From Streptomyces sp. CCM_MD2014 (GTDB lineage Bacteria; Actinomycetota; Actinomycetes; Streptomycetales; Streptomycetaceae): a DNA stretch of 64,000 bases. The stretch is taken from NCBI RefSeq assembly GCF_000772045.1, contig NZ_CP009754.1, forward strand, positions 5,146,001-5,210,000, read 5' to 3'. Shown here in pieces: positions 7,570 to 16,032 of this stretch; the first letter of the stretch is position 1, and the number at the start of each line of letters is the position of its first letter. A model generated the notes under the pieces. The model had not been told where the DNA came from. It did no database searches and worked only from the letters and a program-made list of their open reading frames with translations. The position numbers and the translations under genes were made by a program.

Positions 7570-7684
7570 GTTCATCCGCACGCCTCAGCAAGCGTTCGGC
7601 CTTGGCGCGGGCCTCGCTCAGACTCGCTTGCACCAACGCGAGTTCGGCAAGAGTCAGACCTTCCAGCTCGTTGATCCCTGGCAT
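7457..7684 (-). CDS. Possible small coiled-coil protein, convergent with the GntR gene
   Basis: The open frame gives 75 residues. The first 45 (MPGINELEGLTLAELALVQA, then an Ala/Glu/Arg-rich heptad region) look like a natural helical protein. The last 30 are read antisense to the GntR gene and look like filler. GGAG lies only 2 nt from the ATG, a poor spacing. It may be a small real gene whose end overlaps the regulator, or chance. Low confidence. Confidence 0.33.
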   Translation of the reverse strand: MPGINELEGLTLAELALVQASLSEARAKAERLLRRADELTAKVESRLPRAAQGGQAALRAHGECRGSRSAPPPTR

Positions 7685-7712
7685 GACTCCAGCGTGCTGC
7701 CGGAAACGGCAG

Positions 7713-7739
7713 TGGACCCGGACAGACTGTCCGGGTCCA
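7713..7739. terminator. Hairpin with 12-bp perfect arms around GACCCGGACA
   Basis: Arms TGGACCCGGACA (7713-7724) and TGTCCGGGTCCA (7728-7739) enclose a 3-nt loop. The plus strand continues ATTTTCC. It separates the GntR gene from the convergent flavoprotein gene and could terminate both. A second hairpin with the same 10-bp core lies at 9684-9712. Confidence 0.65.
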
Positions 7740-7775
7740 TTTTCCTTGCAGCTCAGGAGGGTTGAATGAGCGTCA

Positions 7776-8336
7776 TCACGTGACTTTCTCTACGGCGTTC
7801 AGCACCGCTGCCCATGGCAGGTCGCGCCCTGCCGGCGCCTCCCGAGGCTCGTACAGCGGCCATACGTCCGGCCCGTAGACCAGGTGCACGCCTCCAGCCC
7901 GAAGAGTGTCAATGTGGTGTTGCCACGACGGATGCCGGGCGTGCGCAGCGTTCACCCTTGGGAAGACAACGACGGGCAGACCGAGGGTGCCCATCGCCTC
8001 GCCGACCTGCGTCAACGCCTGGTTGTCCATCACGCCGGTCGCAAGTTTGGCGACCATGTTGGCCGATGCAGGAGCGACCACGTAGCAGTCAACCGGAGGG
8101 TGTGGTCGAGCCTCGCCCGGAAGTCTCGGTTGGTCCCGTACCGGTAGCCCGGTCAGCTTCTCCAACTGTTCGACTTCCCCGCTCATCCGCAGCCACTGAC
8201 CGGCGTTCGGGGTCAGGGTGACGGCCACCCGCCACCCTCGGCTCATCGCCGGCTCGACAAGGCCCGCGCGCAGTCCCTCCACGCCACCGGCCGCCGACCC
8301 TACGACTCCCAGCACCCTGCGCTTGCTCGAACTCAC
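7776..8336 (-). CDS. Flavoprotein of the HFCD / phosphopantothenoylcysteine decarboxylase-like family
   Basis: The preferred start is GTG at 8336, which overlaps the TGA of the upstream XRE gene as GTGA. An ATG 15 bp earlier (8351) is the alternative. The product of about 186 aa has a Rossmann-like start VLGVVGSAAGGVEGL and the family's VDCYVVAPASANMVAKLATGVMDN block (about 83-106), which in Dfp/CoaC-type flavoproteins binds FMN and shapes the active site. The substrate is unknown. Flavoproteins of this kind are commonly paired with an XRE regulator in Streptomyces, suggesting a functional pair rather than a CoA-biosynthesis role. Confidence 0.75.
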   Translation of the reverse strand: MSSSKRRVLGVVGSAAGGVEGLRAGLVEPAMSRGWRVAVTLTPNAGQWLRMSGEVEQLEKLTGLPVRDQPRLPGEARPHPPVDCYVVAPASANMVAKLATGVMDNQALTQVGEAMGTLGLPVVVFPRVNAAHARHPSWQHHIDTLRAGGVHLVYGPDVWPLYEPREAPAGRDLPWAAVLNAVEKVT

Positions 8337-9568
8337 TGCACCGCCCTGCACCGTTGAGCCATCACGAACACCTCAGAAGAGCGCGAGCCGCCCGCTACCG
8401 GTGACTGTTTGATCAGGTCCCGCAGCGTCTCGCGAACCCTGGGATTGTTGCGTACGAGCTGAGGCGAGGTTCGTTCAGCGGTACGGAGTTCCTGGAACGC
8501 ATCGTCTCCCCGGCCGGCGAGCGACAGGGCGCGCGCGAAGTCGATCCGATGGGACACGCTCCGCTCTTGCGGCATGTGGTCGACGTCGATCCGGCCGTGC
8601 TCCACCACGTACGACACGTTGTCAAGGTCCAGCTCGATGGACAGGCGGTGCAGCAGCACGTTCGTGGGCCCGAACCCTGTCTGCCAGTAGTTTTCATCGG
8701 AGCCGAGATCTTCGGCGAGTTCTTCGGCTCGACGTAGCAGGGCCGTGGCGGTGGAGCGGTCTTGGTGCCGTGCTGCGGCCACGGCCGCCCGCAGGTGGAT
8801 CATCCCGAGCAGGCTGAGCGCGGCAGGGGTGTGGTCAGTGACCTGCGACGACAACCACGCAGCCGCCGTGTTTCCGAGTTCGAGCGCGTCGTCGTACCGG
8901 CCGTTGGCCAGCAGCGCGTGCGTGCCTGAACGCGCTGCCGACGCGAGCACGAGCGGATCGTCGGACTCGTCCGCCGCCCGCATCGCACGCTCCGCGGCCA
9001 GCCATGAAATGTCGGACTCACCGATCTTCGCGAGGGTCGTAGCGGCAAGGTGGTGCGTCCTCGCCGACACAGCCCAGCAGTCGCCACGGTCTTCGCCGTG
9101 GCGAGCCGCTCGCTCTTCCAGTTCCTGTGCCGTTTGAAGGAGGGCAGGAAGAGCGGCGATGACGCTTCCGAGTCGGCCGCCCTGATAGTCGTTCCACGCC
9201 TGCTCCACACGTACCGCCACGGGGGCGGGCGTAGGGAGCTGCGCCTCAGCGTGGGGGCCGAACAACAGACGAGACAGTCGGCGGGGGCTCATGAGGGCGT
9301 CCCGGACGGCTGGCACGTCGTCCTTCTGCTGCTCGTCCTCAACGAGCACGGTCTGACCGAGCAGGTCCCCCAGGGAGACGCGCAGAATCCGCGACAACTC
9401 GGCAAGCATGTCGATGCGGGGTGGCTTCCTGCGACCGGTCTCGATCTTCGCCAGCCAGTCAGTGCTCCGGCCGACCAGTCCGGCCAGAACTTCTTGGGTG
9501 TAGCCGCGACGCTTGCGGTAGAACGCGATCCGCTCACCGATGCTGAGGTGATCTCCGAGACCACGCAT
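8333..9568 (-). CDS. XRE-family regulator with a long TPR-like C-terminal domain
   Basis: ATG at 9568 lies 8 nt behind GGAGG (9577-9581), giving 411 aa; the frame is open further upstream without support. Residues 1-70 form an XRE helix-turn-helix (IGERIAFYRKRRGYTQEVLAGLVGRS, then TDWLAKIETGRRKPPRIDML). The rest is Ala/Leu-rich helical sequence of the TPR-like type found in Streptomyces transcriptional regulators that sense a peptide or small molecule. The stop overlaps the flavoprotein start, so the two are made together. No kinase or toxin signature is seen. The target may be its own promoter in 9569-9680. Confidence 0.78.
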   Translation of the reverse strand: MRGLGDHLSIGERIAFYRKRRGYTQEVLAGLVGRSTDWLAKIETGRRKPPRIDMLAELSRILRVSLGDLLGQTVLVEDEQQKDDVPAVRDALMSPRRLSRLLFGPHAEAQLPTPAPVAVRVEQAWNDYQGGRLGSVIAALPALLQTAQELEERAARHGEDRGDCWAVSARTHHLAATTLAKIGESDISWLAAERAMRAADESDDPLVLASAARSGTHALLANGRYDDALELGNTAAAWLSSQVTDHTPAALSLLGMIHLRAAVAAARHQDRSTATALLRRAEELAEDLGSDENYWQTGFGPTNVLLHRLSIELDLDNVSYVVEHGRIDVDHMPQERSVSHRIDFARALSLAGRGDDAFQELRTAERTSPQLVRNNPRVRETLRDLIKQSPVAGGSRSSEVFVMAQRCRAVQ

Positions 9569-9683
9569 GCGTGCTGCCTCCTGCTGGTGGTAGGGGCCCT
9601 TTTCACCGTACAGAGCCGGTGATCGGGCGGGTAGTCGGCCCGAGGCGGTGCGGGCCGGAACGAGCGTGAGCCACCGAACGCGA

Positions 9684-9712
9684 AGAGACCCGGACACTAT
9701 GTCCGGGTCTCT
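9684..9712. terminator. Hairpin with 13-bp perfect arms, second copy of the GACCCGGACA core
   Basis: Arms AGAGACCCGGACA (9684-9696) and TGTCCGGGTCTCT (9700-9712) enclose a CTA loop. The same ten-base core forms the hairpin at 7713-7739, so the two flank the XRE-flavoprotein pair. It may be a duplicated terminator or a protein-binding site. Confidence 0.55.
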
Positions 9713-9834
9713 GATCTGGGGCTTCGCGTTGGACTCCGGGCCGGCTCTAGGCCATGCGACGGGGACCGGCGATTTCACGATCAGGCGAGAGGTAGGCCGA
9801 GGCCGTGTTCATTGTGTAAGGCGACCAGAGAAAG

Positions 9835-9872
9835 GCCAACGGCCCCTGAACTCGTCGGCGGGGACCGTTGGC
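9835..9872 (-). terminator. Hairpin downstream of the 299-aa gene
   Basis: GCCAACGG plus CCCC (9835-9846) pairs with GGGG-A-CCGTTGGC (9860-9872), leaving a 13-nt loop. It begins 12 bp past the stop at 9885 in the direction of that gene, as expected for a factor-independent terminator, although without a clear U-tract. Confidence 0.55.
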
Positions 9873-9884
9873 ATGACTGTGGGC

Positions 9885-10784
9885 TTACGTTTCGAACAGC
9901 CCATCTTGCGTCTCGGCAACGCGGACGAACCGATACTCCGTCGAGCGTTCTCGACCCAGTTGATCCTTCTTCTTCACCACTTCGATGAGGAAGGAAACTG
10001 GCATCCCCAATTCGAGATGCATTGCCATCAGGTCGTCCGGATCGATGTGCACGTCATACGCTTTGGACTGGCGAGTGTTGCCTGTTTTCACCTTGACTAT
10101 GCCCGACATGCGGAGTTCCGTGATTGTGCCGGCGACCGCAAGGCGTGAGCGATAGGTTTTTAGCTCGCGGAGGCTGCGCATATAGCTCTTGCCGCGGCTC
10201 GAAAGACTGGAGGATCTGACTGTGCCGTCCAGGCTGCGCCAGCGCATTTCCATTGATAGGTCGAACCTGTCGAGCGCGTGCACGACACCGTCCAGACCAG
10301 GGATGATGCGCTCCCATCGGCGTACGTCCTGCTCATTCTCGGCAGCGTCAACGAGCTTAAGCAGGTCACGCATCGCAGGGTCGGCGGTCGAAGAATCCAC
10401 CCTGCCGAGGTTCGCTTCCTCTTCGCTACTCTCAACCTTCGGGCGGACGTGTAGTACCGTACTTCCGCGGGACAGGCCAGTCAGTTCCAGTTCGACGTCT
10501 TTCCGGGCTGCGGCAGCAACTCCGTCGCGTAGAGGTCTAAGCAGCGCATCGCCGACGCGGAAATCCAACGCCCCGCGTTCCGCTGCCTCTCCTCGTAGCC
10601 GGACGGTCAACTCCTCGGAGAGGGCAGCCTGGGGATCATAGTGGCGAGCTGCCTCTAGCCAATTCCGCCGCAACTCTTCTTCGTACGCGTCATCACTGGA
10701 TGGTGGAGATGCCAATTCTGCGAAGAACCGCCGGTTTGCCTCGCGGTTACGCTCTAGAGCACGTTGTCGCCAGCTCGTGCTCAT
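9885..10784 (-). CDS. Protein of unknown function paired with a nucleotidyltransferase-like protein
   Basis: A 299-aa protein with ATG at 10784, behind GGAGGT and overlapping the upstream stop by ATGA. The first 60 residues are charged and helical. A core around 92-118 (VELELTGLSRGSTVLHVRP) and a C-terminal beta-rich region (about 215-299) are visible, with no membrane segment and no catalytic motif I can name. GC content is clearly lower than in the chromosomal genes to the right, with codons such as TTT, ATA and CTT, a sign of horizontal transfer. Tight coupling to a DUF6932 nucleotidyltransferase suggests a two-component toxin-antitoxin or defence module, but this is inferred only. Confidence 0.6.
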   Translation of the reverse strand: MSTSWRQRALERNREANRRFFAELASPPSSDDAYEEELRRNWLEAARHYDPQAALSEELTVRLRGEAAERGALDFRVGDALLRPLRDGVAAAARKDVELELTGLSRGSTVLHVRPKVESSEEEANLGRVDSSTADPAMRDLLKLVDAAENEQDVRRWERIIPGLDGVVHALDRFDLSMEMRWRSLDGTVRSSSLSSRGKSYMRSLRELKTYRSRLAVAGTITELRMSGIVKVKTGNTRQSKAYDVHIDPDDLMAMHLELGMPVSFLIEVVKKKDQLGRERSTEYRFVRVAETQDGLFET

Positions 10785-11362
10785 AGGGTCACCTCCAGGT
10801 AGCCGCGCCGTGGTGCCGCACTTTCGATGGTGGGCTCACTCTTGTCTACCCCAGGGGTCCGACAGCGCTGCCACCAGTCATCCCACGCCCCTCTCTCCCG
10901 AAGGTACGCCTGATCCTCAGCATCCAAACGCTCGGCGCGGAAGACGGAGACGATCGGCCTGTAACGCACAGGGAGTGGCGACACTCCGAACTCGTCCAGT
11001 CGAGCCTCGCGCTTGAACGCAGTGAGTAGCCAGCGGGTACCCGGAAGCCCCTTCATGGCCGAAGCCACACGGTCGTCGATCAAGACGGTGAGATCAATGT
11101 TCTGCGGGTTCATCTTTGTACTGACGTAGCTACCGCCCAGCCAGATGGCATGGACTAGTGAGGCGCTGCCGACAGTATCGCGGTGACGCTCTTCGAGCTC
11201 GAAGAAGCGACTGAGGTAGCTCTCAAGCCCGGTCCAGAGACGAGTTCTAGTCTCTGACTCTTTGAAGATCCGGTCTTTGACCAGTAGCTCTTCGGCGTCT
11301 TCCGGGCTGAGCCGGTACCTACCGGGCGGTAAAAACCCGTCTTCCCCCCACTCAGGAACCAC
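10781..11362 (-). CDS. DUF6932 nucleotidyltransferase-like protein
   Basis: I prefer GTG 11362 as start. It follows GGGGAGGGG closely and gives VVPEWGEDGFLPPGRYRLSP, the typical opening of DUF6932 proteins (193 aa). ATG at 11401 in frame is possible but has a weaker ribosome site. The nucleotidyltransferase-fold signature is WLGGSYV (74-80) followed by PQNIDLTV (86-93). The family normally has Asp-x-Asp there; the first Asp is Asn88, while Asp90 stays, so catalysis may be impaired. A Trp-rich segment WDDWWQRCR (160-168) and a short C-terminal strand finish the protein. Low GC and overlap with the next gene mark it as part of a transferred two-gene cassette. Confidence 0.68.
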   Translation of the reverse strand: MVPEWGEDGFLPPGRYRLSPEDAEELLVKDRIFKESETRTRLWTGLESYLSRFFELEERHRDTVGSASLVHAIWLGGSYVSTKMNPQNIDLTVLIDDRVASAMKGLPGTRWLLTAFKREARLDEFGVSPLPVRYRPIVSVFRAERLDAEDQAYLRERGAWDDWWQRCRTPGVDKSEPTIESAAPRRGYLEVTL

Positions 11363-11748
11363 GCGCCCCTCCCCTGAGCATGTGTCCACGTACCGTCGCA
11401 TGATCCCGTTTTTGCATGTATCGAGCAAGAGCCGCTGCCGTAGTACGTCGGAGCGGTGACTTTGCTGGCCCTCGACTGTATGAGCGCGTTGCTGAGGGCT
11501 ACTCGAGGCCGATGCGTCCGGCGAGGCCCGGCCGGAGCTGCTCTGGACGAGGCGTGGACGACCGGGCATGGCTCCGGAGAGGGCTCCCTGTCCCTGCAGG
11601 TCAACCCCACTGGGAACGGTAAATCTGCCGATGCCCAGAGCCGGGCCGTCCTCGGGCCGTCCGAGGGTGCCCCACGACAACCCTCAACGACCAACAACGA
11701 CCAGGTTGGCCCGGCGCCGGGCGACGGGCTAACGGTGCGTCTGCCCAG
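11363..11748. other. Intergenic junction between accessory region and core chromosome
   Basis: These 386 bp lie between the DUF6932 gene and the convergently placed end of pmt (pmt stop at 11749). I see no gene, tRNA or convincing direct repeat. GC content rises to chromosomal level towards the right. The boundary of acquired DNA probably lies here or just left of it, but no att site can be marked. Confidence 0.5.
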
Positions 11749-13494
11749 CTAGACCCAGGTGTCCAGCCACATCCGCGACCGCCAGTCGTCGATCGGGATC
11801 GCCGTGCCCGTGTACAGCGGCCAGAAGTAGATGAAGTTCCACGCGATGAGCAGCACCAGGACGCCCGCTCCCGTCGCGCCCGCCACCCGGCGGGTGTCCG
11901 TGCAGCCCGGGCGGCCGATGATCGCCCCCAGGAGCATCGCCACCGCCAGGCACAGGAACGGGACGAAGACGACGGCGTAGAAGAGGAAGATCGTGCGCTC
12001 CTGGTACATGAACCAGGGGAGGTAGCCGGCGGCCACGCCGCAGGCGATCGCGCCCGCGCGCCAGTCCCGGCGGAAGAACCAGCGCCACAGGACGTACAGC
12101 AGGGCGAAGCAGCCCACCCACCACAGGAGCGGCGTGCCCAGCGCCAGGACCTCGCGGGCGCACTTCTCGCCCGCGTCGACCGGGCAGCCGTCCGAGCCGG
12201 CCGACGGGGACTCGTAGAAGTAGGAGACCGGGCGGCCCAGGACGATCCAGCTCCACGGGTTCGACTGGTACGTGTGCGGCGAGGTCAGGTGGGTGTGGAA
12301 TTCGAGGACCTGCGTCTCGTAGTGCCACAGGCTGCGCCACCAGTCCGGGAAGAGCCACGACCAGGAGCTGTTCGCGCCGTCCTTGGCCGCCCAGTCGCGG
12401 TAGTAGCCGCCGGTGCCGTCGGAGGGGGAGAGGATCCAGCCGAGCCAGGAGAGGAGGTAGGTCGCCAGGGCCACCGGGATCGTCGAGAGGAAGGCCCGGC
12501 CCAGGTCGCTGCGGAGCACCGCGCGGTAGGGGTGGTGGGCGCCCGCCACGCGGCGGGAGCCGACGTCCCACAGGACGGCCATCACGCAGAAGGCCGCCAT
12601 GATGTACAGGCCGTTCCACTTGGTGGCCGCCGCCAGGCCCAGCATCAGGCCCGCCGCCAGACGCCAGGGGCGCCGGCCGAGGCGCAGGGTCTCCGCGACG
12701 TGGGCGTCCGGGCGGACGCGGCCGTCGTCGTCCACCGGGAGCGCGGCGGCGAGTCTCGCCCGGGCCTTGTCGCGGTCGACGACCAGGCAGCCGAAGGCGG
12801 CCAGCACGAAGAACATCAGCACGCTGTCCAGCAGCGCGGTGCGGCTCATCACGAAGTGCAGGCCGTCCAGCGCCATCAGGGCGCCCGCCAGGCAGCCGAG
12901 GAACGTCGAGCGGAAAAGGCGGCGGCCGATCCGGCACAGCATCAGCACCGACAGGGTGCCGAGCAGCGCCGTCATGAAGCGCCAGCCGAACGGGTCGAAG
13001 CCGAACAGCAGCTCGCCCAGACCGATGACGTACTTGCCGACCGGCGGGTGCACGACGTAGGCCGCGTCGGTCGGGATCGGGACGTCGCCGCCCGAGTTCA
13101 GGATCAGGTCGTTGGCGTTCTTGTCCCAGTTGACCTCGAAGCCGCGGTGGATCAGCGCCCACGCGTCCTTGGCGTAGTACGTCTCGTCGAATATCACCGC
13201 CTTCGGGCTGCCCAGGTTCCAGAACCGCAGCACCCCGGCGAGCAGCGCCACCAGCAGCGGGCCGCCCCACGCCGACCAGCGGACGATCCGCTCGGTGAAC
13301 GGCTTCGACAGGCCCAGGAACGCCCACAGGCGCGGACTCGGGCTCGTGTACGGCGGCACCAGCCGGTCGCGGACGTCGTCGGCCGCGGCCCCCGCCGTGT
13401 AGCCGAAGCGGCGCAGCCGCTGCTGCCAGGTGGGCCGCTCGTCGTGCGGGGCCTGGCCCTGCCGGGTGTCCGTGGAGGACGCGGTACTGGTCAC
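11749..13494 (-). CDS. pmt: Polyprenol-phosphate-mannose:protein mannosyltransferase
   Basis: GTG at 13494 gives 581 aa, a GT39-family protein O-mannosyltransferase. Multi-pass segments span nearly the whole chain. The first extracytoplasmic loop has the catalytic-type FDETYYAKDAW, and HPPVGK follows about 40 residues later, both hallmarks of Pmt. It moves mannose from polyprenyl phosphate mannose to Ser/Thr of exported proteins during translocation. In S. coelicolor the Pmt system is known to be needed for phage phiC31 infection and for normal cell-wall antibiotic resistance. It is divergent from rsmI across 96 bp, as in other actinomycetes including M. tuberculosis (Rv1002c/Rv1003). Confidence 0.93.
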   Translation of the reverse strand: MTSTASSTDTRQGQAPHDERPTWQQRLRRFGYTAGAAADDVRDRLVPPYTSPSPRLWAFLGLSKPFTERIVRWSAWGGPLLVALLAGVLRFWNLGSPKAVIFDETYYAKDAWALIHRGFEVNWDKNANDLILNSGGDVPIPTDAAYVVHPPVGKYVIGLGELLFGFDPFGWRFMTALLGTLSVLMLCRIGRRLFRSTFLGCLAGALMALDGLHFVMSRTALLDSVLMFFVLAAFGCLVVDRDKARARLAAALPVDDDGRVRPDAHVAETLRLGRRPWRLAAGLMLGLAAATKWNGLYIMAAFCVMAVLWDVGSRRVAGAHHPYRAVLRSDLGRAFLSTIPVALATYLLSWLGWILSPSDGTGGYYRDWAAKDGANSSWSWLFPDWWRSLWHYETQVLEFHTHLTSPHTYQSNPWSWIVLGRPVSYFYESPSAGSDGCPVDAGEKCAREVLALGTPLLWWVGCFALLYVLWRWFFRRDWRAGAIACGVAAGYLPWFMYQERTIFLFYAVVFVPFLCLAVAMLLGAIIGRPGCTDTRRVAGATGAGVLVLLIAWNFIYFWPLYTGTAIPIDDWRSRMWLDTWV

Positions 13495-13590
13495 CGCGCC
13501 ATCGTAGGGAACCGTGCTGTGCGCGTCCCGCGCATGGGCCTCCCGGGTGCGGATACGTCCCCCGCACGGGAGGGCTGGGAGGATGGGGGC

Positions 13591-14475
13591 GTGACTGGAA
13601 CCCTTGTACTCGCGGGCACTCCCATCGGCGACGTCCAGGACGCCCCGCCCCGGCTCGCCGCCGAACTGGCCGGTGCGGACGTCGTCGCCGCCGAGGACAC
13701 CCGGCGGCTGCGCAGGCTCACCCAGGCGCTCGGCGTCGCACCCGCGGGGCGTGTCGTGTCGTACTTCGAGGGCAACGAGTCCGCCCGTACGCCCGAGCTG
13801 GTGGAAGAGCTGGTCGGGGGCGCGCGGGTGCTGCTGGTCACCGACGCCGGGATGCCGTCGGTGTCCGACCCCGGGTACCGGCTCGTCGCCGCCGCCGTCG
13901 AGCGCGGGGTGCGCGTCACCGCCGTCCCCGGGCCGTCCGCCGTGCTGACCGCGCTCGCCCTGTCGGGGCTGCCGGTCGACCGGTTCTGCTTCGAGGGCTT
14001 CCTGCCCCGCAAGGCCGGTGAGCGGCTGACGCGGCTGCGCGAGGTCGCCCAGGAGCGCCGCACCCTCGTCTACTTCGAGGCCCCGCATCGGCTCGACGAC
14101 ACCCTCGCCGCCATGGCCGAGGTCTTCGGTGCCGACCGGCGGGCCGCCGTCTGCCGGGAGCTGACCAAGACCTACGAGGAGGTCAGGCGGGGCGGGCTCG
14201 GTGAGCTGGCCGCGTGGGCCGGTGAAGGAGTACGGGGCGAGATCACCGTCGTCGTCGAGGGGGCGCCGGACCAGGGGCCCGAGGAGGTCGGCGCCGGGGA
14301 GCTGGTGCGGCGGGTGCGGGTGCGCGAGGAGGCGGGGGAGCGGCGCAAGGAGGCCATCGCGGCGGTGGCCGCCCAGGCGGGCGTGCCCAAGCGCGAGGTG
14401 TTCGACGCGGTCGTGGCCGCGAAGAACGCGGAGAAGAACGCGGAGAAGAACGCGGGGAAGAACGCGGGGATTTAG
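13591..14475 (+). CDS. rsmI: 16S rRNA (cytidine-1402-2'-O)-methyltransferase
   Basis: GTG at 13591 follows GGGAGG by 8 nt. The 294-aa product has the tetrapyrrole-methylase fold: LAGTPIGDVQDAP at the start, DTRRLRRL, VTDAGMPSVSDPG (about 89-101), AVPGPSAVLTALALSGL, and FEGFLPRK with its YFEAPHRL continuation. RsmI uses SAM to methylate the 2'-O of C1402 in the decoding centre of 16S rRNA. The C-terminus ends in a short lysine/asparagine repeat, KNAEKNAEKNAGKNAGI, from a 12-bp codon repeat, not part of the fold. It is divergent from pmt. Confidence 0.93.
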   Translation: MTGTLVLAGTPIGDVQDAPPRLAAELAGADVVAAEDTRRLRRLTQALGVAPAGRVVSYFEGNESARTPELVEELVGGARVLLVTDAGMPSVSDPGYRLVAAAVERGVRVTAVPGPSAVLTALALSGLPVDRFCFEGFLPRKAGERLTRLREVAQERRTLVYFEAPHRLDDTLAAMAEVFGADRRAAVCRELTKTYEEVRRGGLGELAAWAGEGVRGEITVVVEGAPDQGPEEVGAGELVRRVRVREEAGERRKEAIAAVAAQAGVPKREVFDAVVAAKNAEKNAEKNAGKNAGI

Positions 14476-14643
14476 AGGGCTTCGCTTGACCCTGGGCGCC
14501 GTCCTCTTGACCCGCCGCTGACCTTGCGGGGACTCCCGCCAAGGACAGCCCAAATCGGCCCAAATACTCGGCAGTACCTGGTGCTTTCCCGCCGGTGGAG
14601 GAGTCCACTGGAGGAAGGAACGGAACGAGCCGAAGGAGCCGGG

Positions 14644-15099
14644 ATGAGCATGAGTGAGAGCGCCGTGCGGGCCGGAGTGCGTGCCGGTGCCACCGCCGTC
14701 GTCCACGAGTCGTACTCCTTCGCCTGCATGCGCTGCGGGCACGGCTGGGAACAGTCGTTCGAGATCGAGCACCACACGGACGCCGACGGCCGCGCGTTCG
14801 TGCTCTACGTCGTGGACGGCCGCGTCGTGCCCTCCCCGCTGACCCGGCCGACCTGCGCCACCTGCGGCAACCACGTCGTGCGGATCATGCGCCCGGGGCG
14901 GGTCGCCTCGGTGCGCGGCACCGCGTACGGGACCCGCCGGGTGCCGCCGGCCGGCCCGCTGGAGGTACCCGTGGTGCCGCGGTCGCCGGAGGTGCCCGAG
15001 CAGCCCGGGCCGGGGGCGCCGGGGCTCGGCGCCGGGCACCGGCAGTGGCACCTGGCCGACCTCCTGCATGCCCTTCGCCCCCACCGCGGGGCGAGCTAG
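14644..15099 (+). CDS. Conserved zinc-ribbon hypothetical protein
   Basis: ATG at 14644 follows AAGGAG and gives 151 aa. Two CxxC pairs (CMRCGHGW near 28-35 and CATCGNH near 77-83) form a likely zinc ribbon around a beta-rich core. The C-terminal third is Pro/Gly-rich and ends in basic residues (HLADLLHALRPHRGAS). No enzymatic motif is visible. It lies between rsmI and tatD with short gaps, so it may be carried on the same transcript. Function unknown. Confidence 0.75.
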   Translation: MSMSESAVRAGVRAGATAVVHESYSFACMRCGHGWEQSFEIEHHTDADGRAFVLYVVDGRVVPSPLTRPTCATCGNHVVRIMRPGRVASVRGTAYGTRRVPPAGPLEVPVVPRSPEVPEQPGPGAPGLGAGHRQWHLADLLHALRPHRGAS

Positions 15100-15141
15100 C
15101 CGCACCTCCGGGGCGCGCGGGAGCTTTCGTAGGATCGAGGC

Positions 15142-16032
15142 ATGCCTTCGAACGCCTCGGGCCGGTCCGACAAGGACGCCGCGCCCCCGCTCCCCGAGCC
15201 CCTCCGGGTGCCGGTCGCCGACTCGCACACCCACCTCGACATGCAGTCCGGCACGGTGGACGAGGCGCTCGCCAAGGCCGCGTCCGTCGGCGTCACGACC
15301 GTCGTGCAGGTCGGCTGCGACCTGGCCGGATCCCGCTGGGCGGCCGAGACCGCGGCGGCCCACGACGCCGTCCACGCCACCGTCGCCCTGCATCCCAACG
15401 AGGCGCCGCGCATCGTCCACGGCGATCCCGACGGCTGGTCGCGGCAGGGGGCGCGGCAGCCCGGCGGGGAGGCGGCGCTCGACGAGGCGCTGGCCGAGAT
15501 CGACCGGCTCGCGGCGCTCCCGCAGGTCAAGGGCGTCGGGGAGACGGGCCTTGACCACTTCCGCACCGGTCTCGAGGGCAAGGAGGCTCAGGAGCGCTCC
15601 TTCCGCGCCCACATCGAGATCGCCAAGCGGCACGGCAAGACCCTCGTCATCCACGACCGCGACGCCCACGCCGACGTCCTGCGCGTCCTCAAGGAGGAGG
15701 GCGCCCCCGAGCGCACCGTCTTCCACTGCTACTCCGGCGACGCCGAGATGGCCGGGGTCTGCGCCCGCGCCGGGTACTACATGTCCTTCGCCGGCAACGT
15801 CACCTTCAAGAACGCCCAGAACCTGCGCGACGCCCTCGCCGTGGCCCCGGCGGAGCTGGTCCTGGTGGAGACCGACGCGCCGTTCCTGACGCCGGTGCCC
15901 TACCGGGGGCGGCCGAACGCGCCCTACCTGGTGCCGGTCACGGTGCGTGCCATGGCGCAGGTACGGGGCGTCGACGAGGACACCCTGGCGACCGCCCTCG
16001 CCGCCAATACGGCCCGCGCCTTCGGCTACTGA
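15142..16032 (+). CDS. tatD: TatD-family metal-dependent hydrolase
   Basis: A 296-aa amidohydrolase-fold protein. Metal ligands appear in order: DSHTHLD (about 29-35), GETGLDH (about 133-139), the HDRDAHAD block, FHCYSGD, and ETDAPFLTP near 244-252. TatD proteins are 3'-5' exonucleases or DNases acting in DNA repair and turnover. The order tatD-rpfB-rsmA-ispE is the same as in M. tuberculosis (Rv1008-Rv1011), which strengthens the calls of all four. The first 25 residues are a disordered extension. Confidence 0.92.
   Translation: MPSNASGRSDKDAAPPLPEPLRVPVADSHTHLDMQSGTVDEALAKAASVGVTTVVQVGCDLAGSRWAAETAAAHDAVHATVALHPNEAPRIVHGDPDGWSRQGARQPGGEAALDEALAEIDRLAALPQVKGVGETGLDHFRTGLEGKEAQERSFRAHIEIAKRHGKTLVIHDRDAHADVLRVLKEEGAPERTVFHCYSGDAEMAGVCARAGYYMSFAGNVTFKNAQNLRDALAVAPAELVLVETDAPFLTPVPYRGRPNAPYLVPVTVRAMAQVRGVDEDTLATALAANTARAFGY

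Larger units (their letters stand above)
9569..9884. other. Intergenic region upstream of the XRE gene with two hairpins
   Basis: These 316 bp hold no gene I can support. They contain the promoter side of the XRE gene (left) and two hairpins, listed separately, that could end transcription of the gene finishing at 9885. Confidence 0.55.

Noticed and set aside
1..11748. Integrase, excisionase, replication initiator and att sites of the element.
   Set aside because: I looked for them and found none within the window; they probably lie left of position 1.
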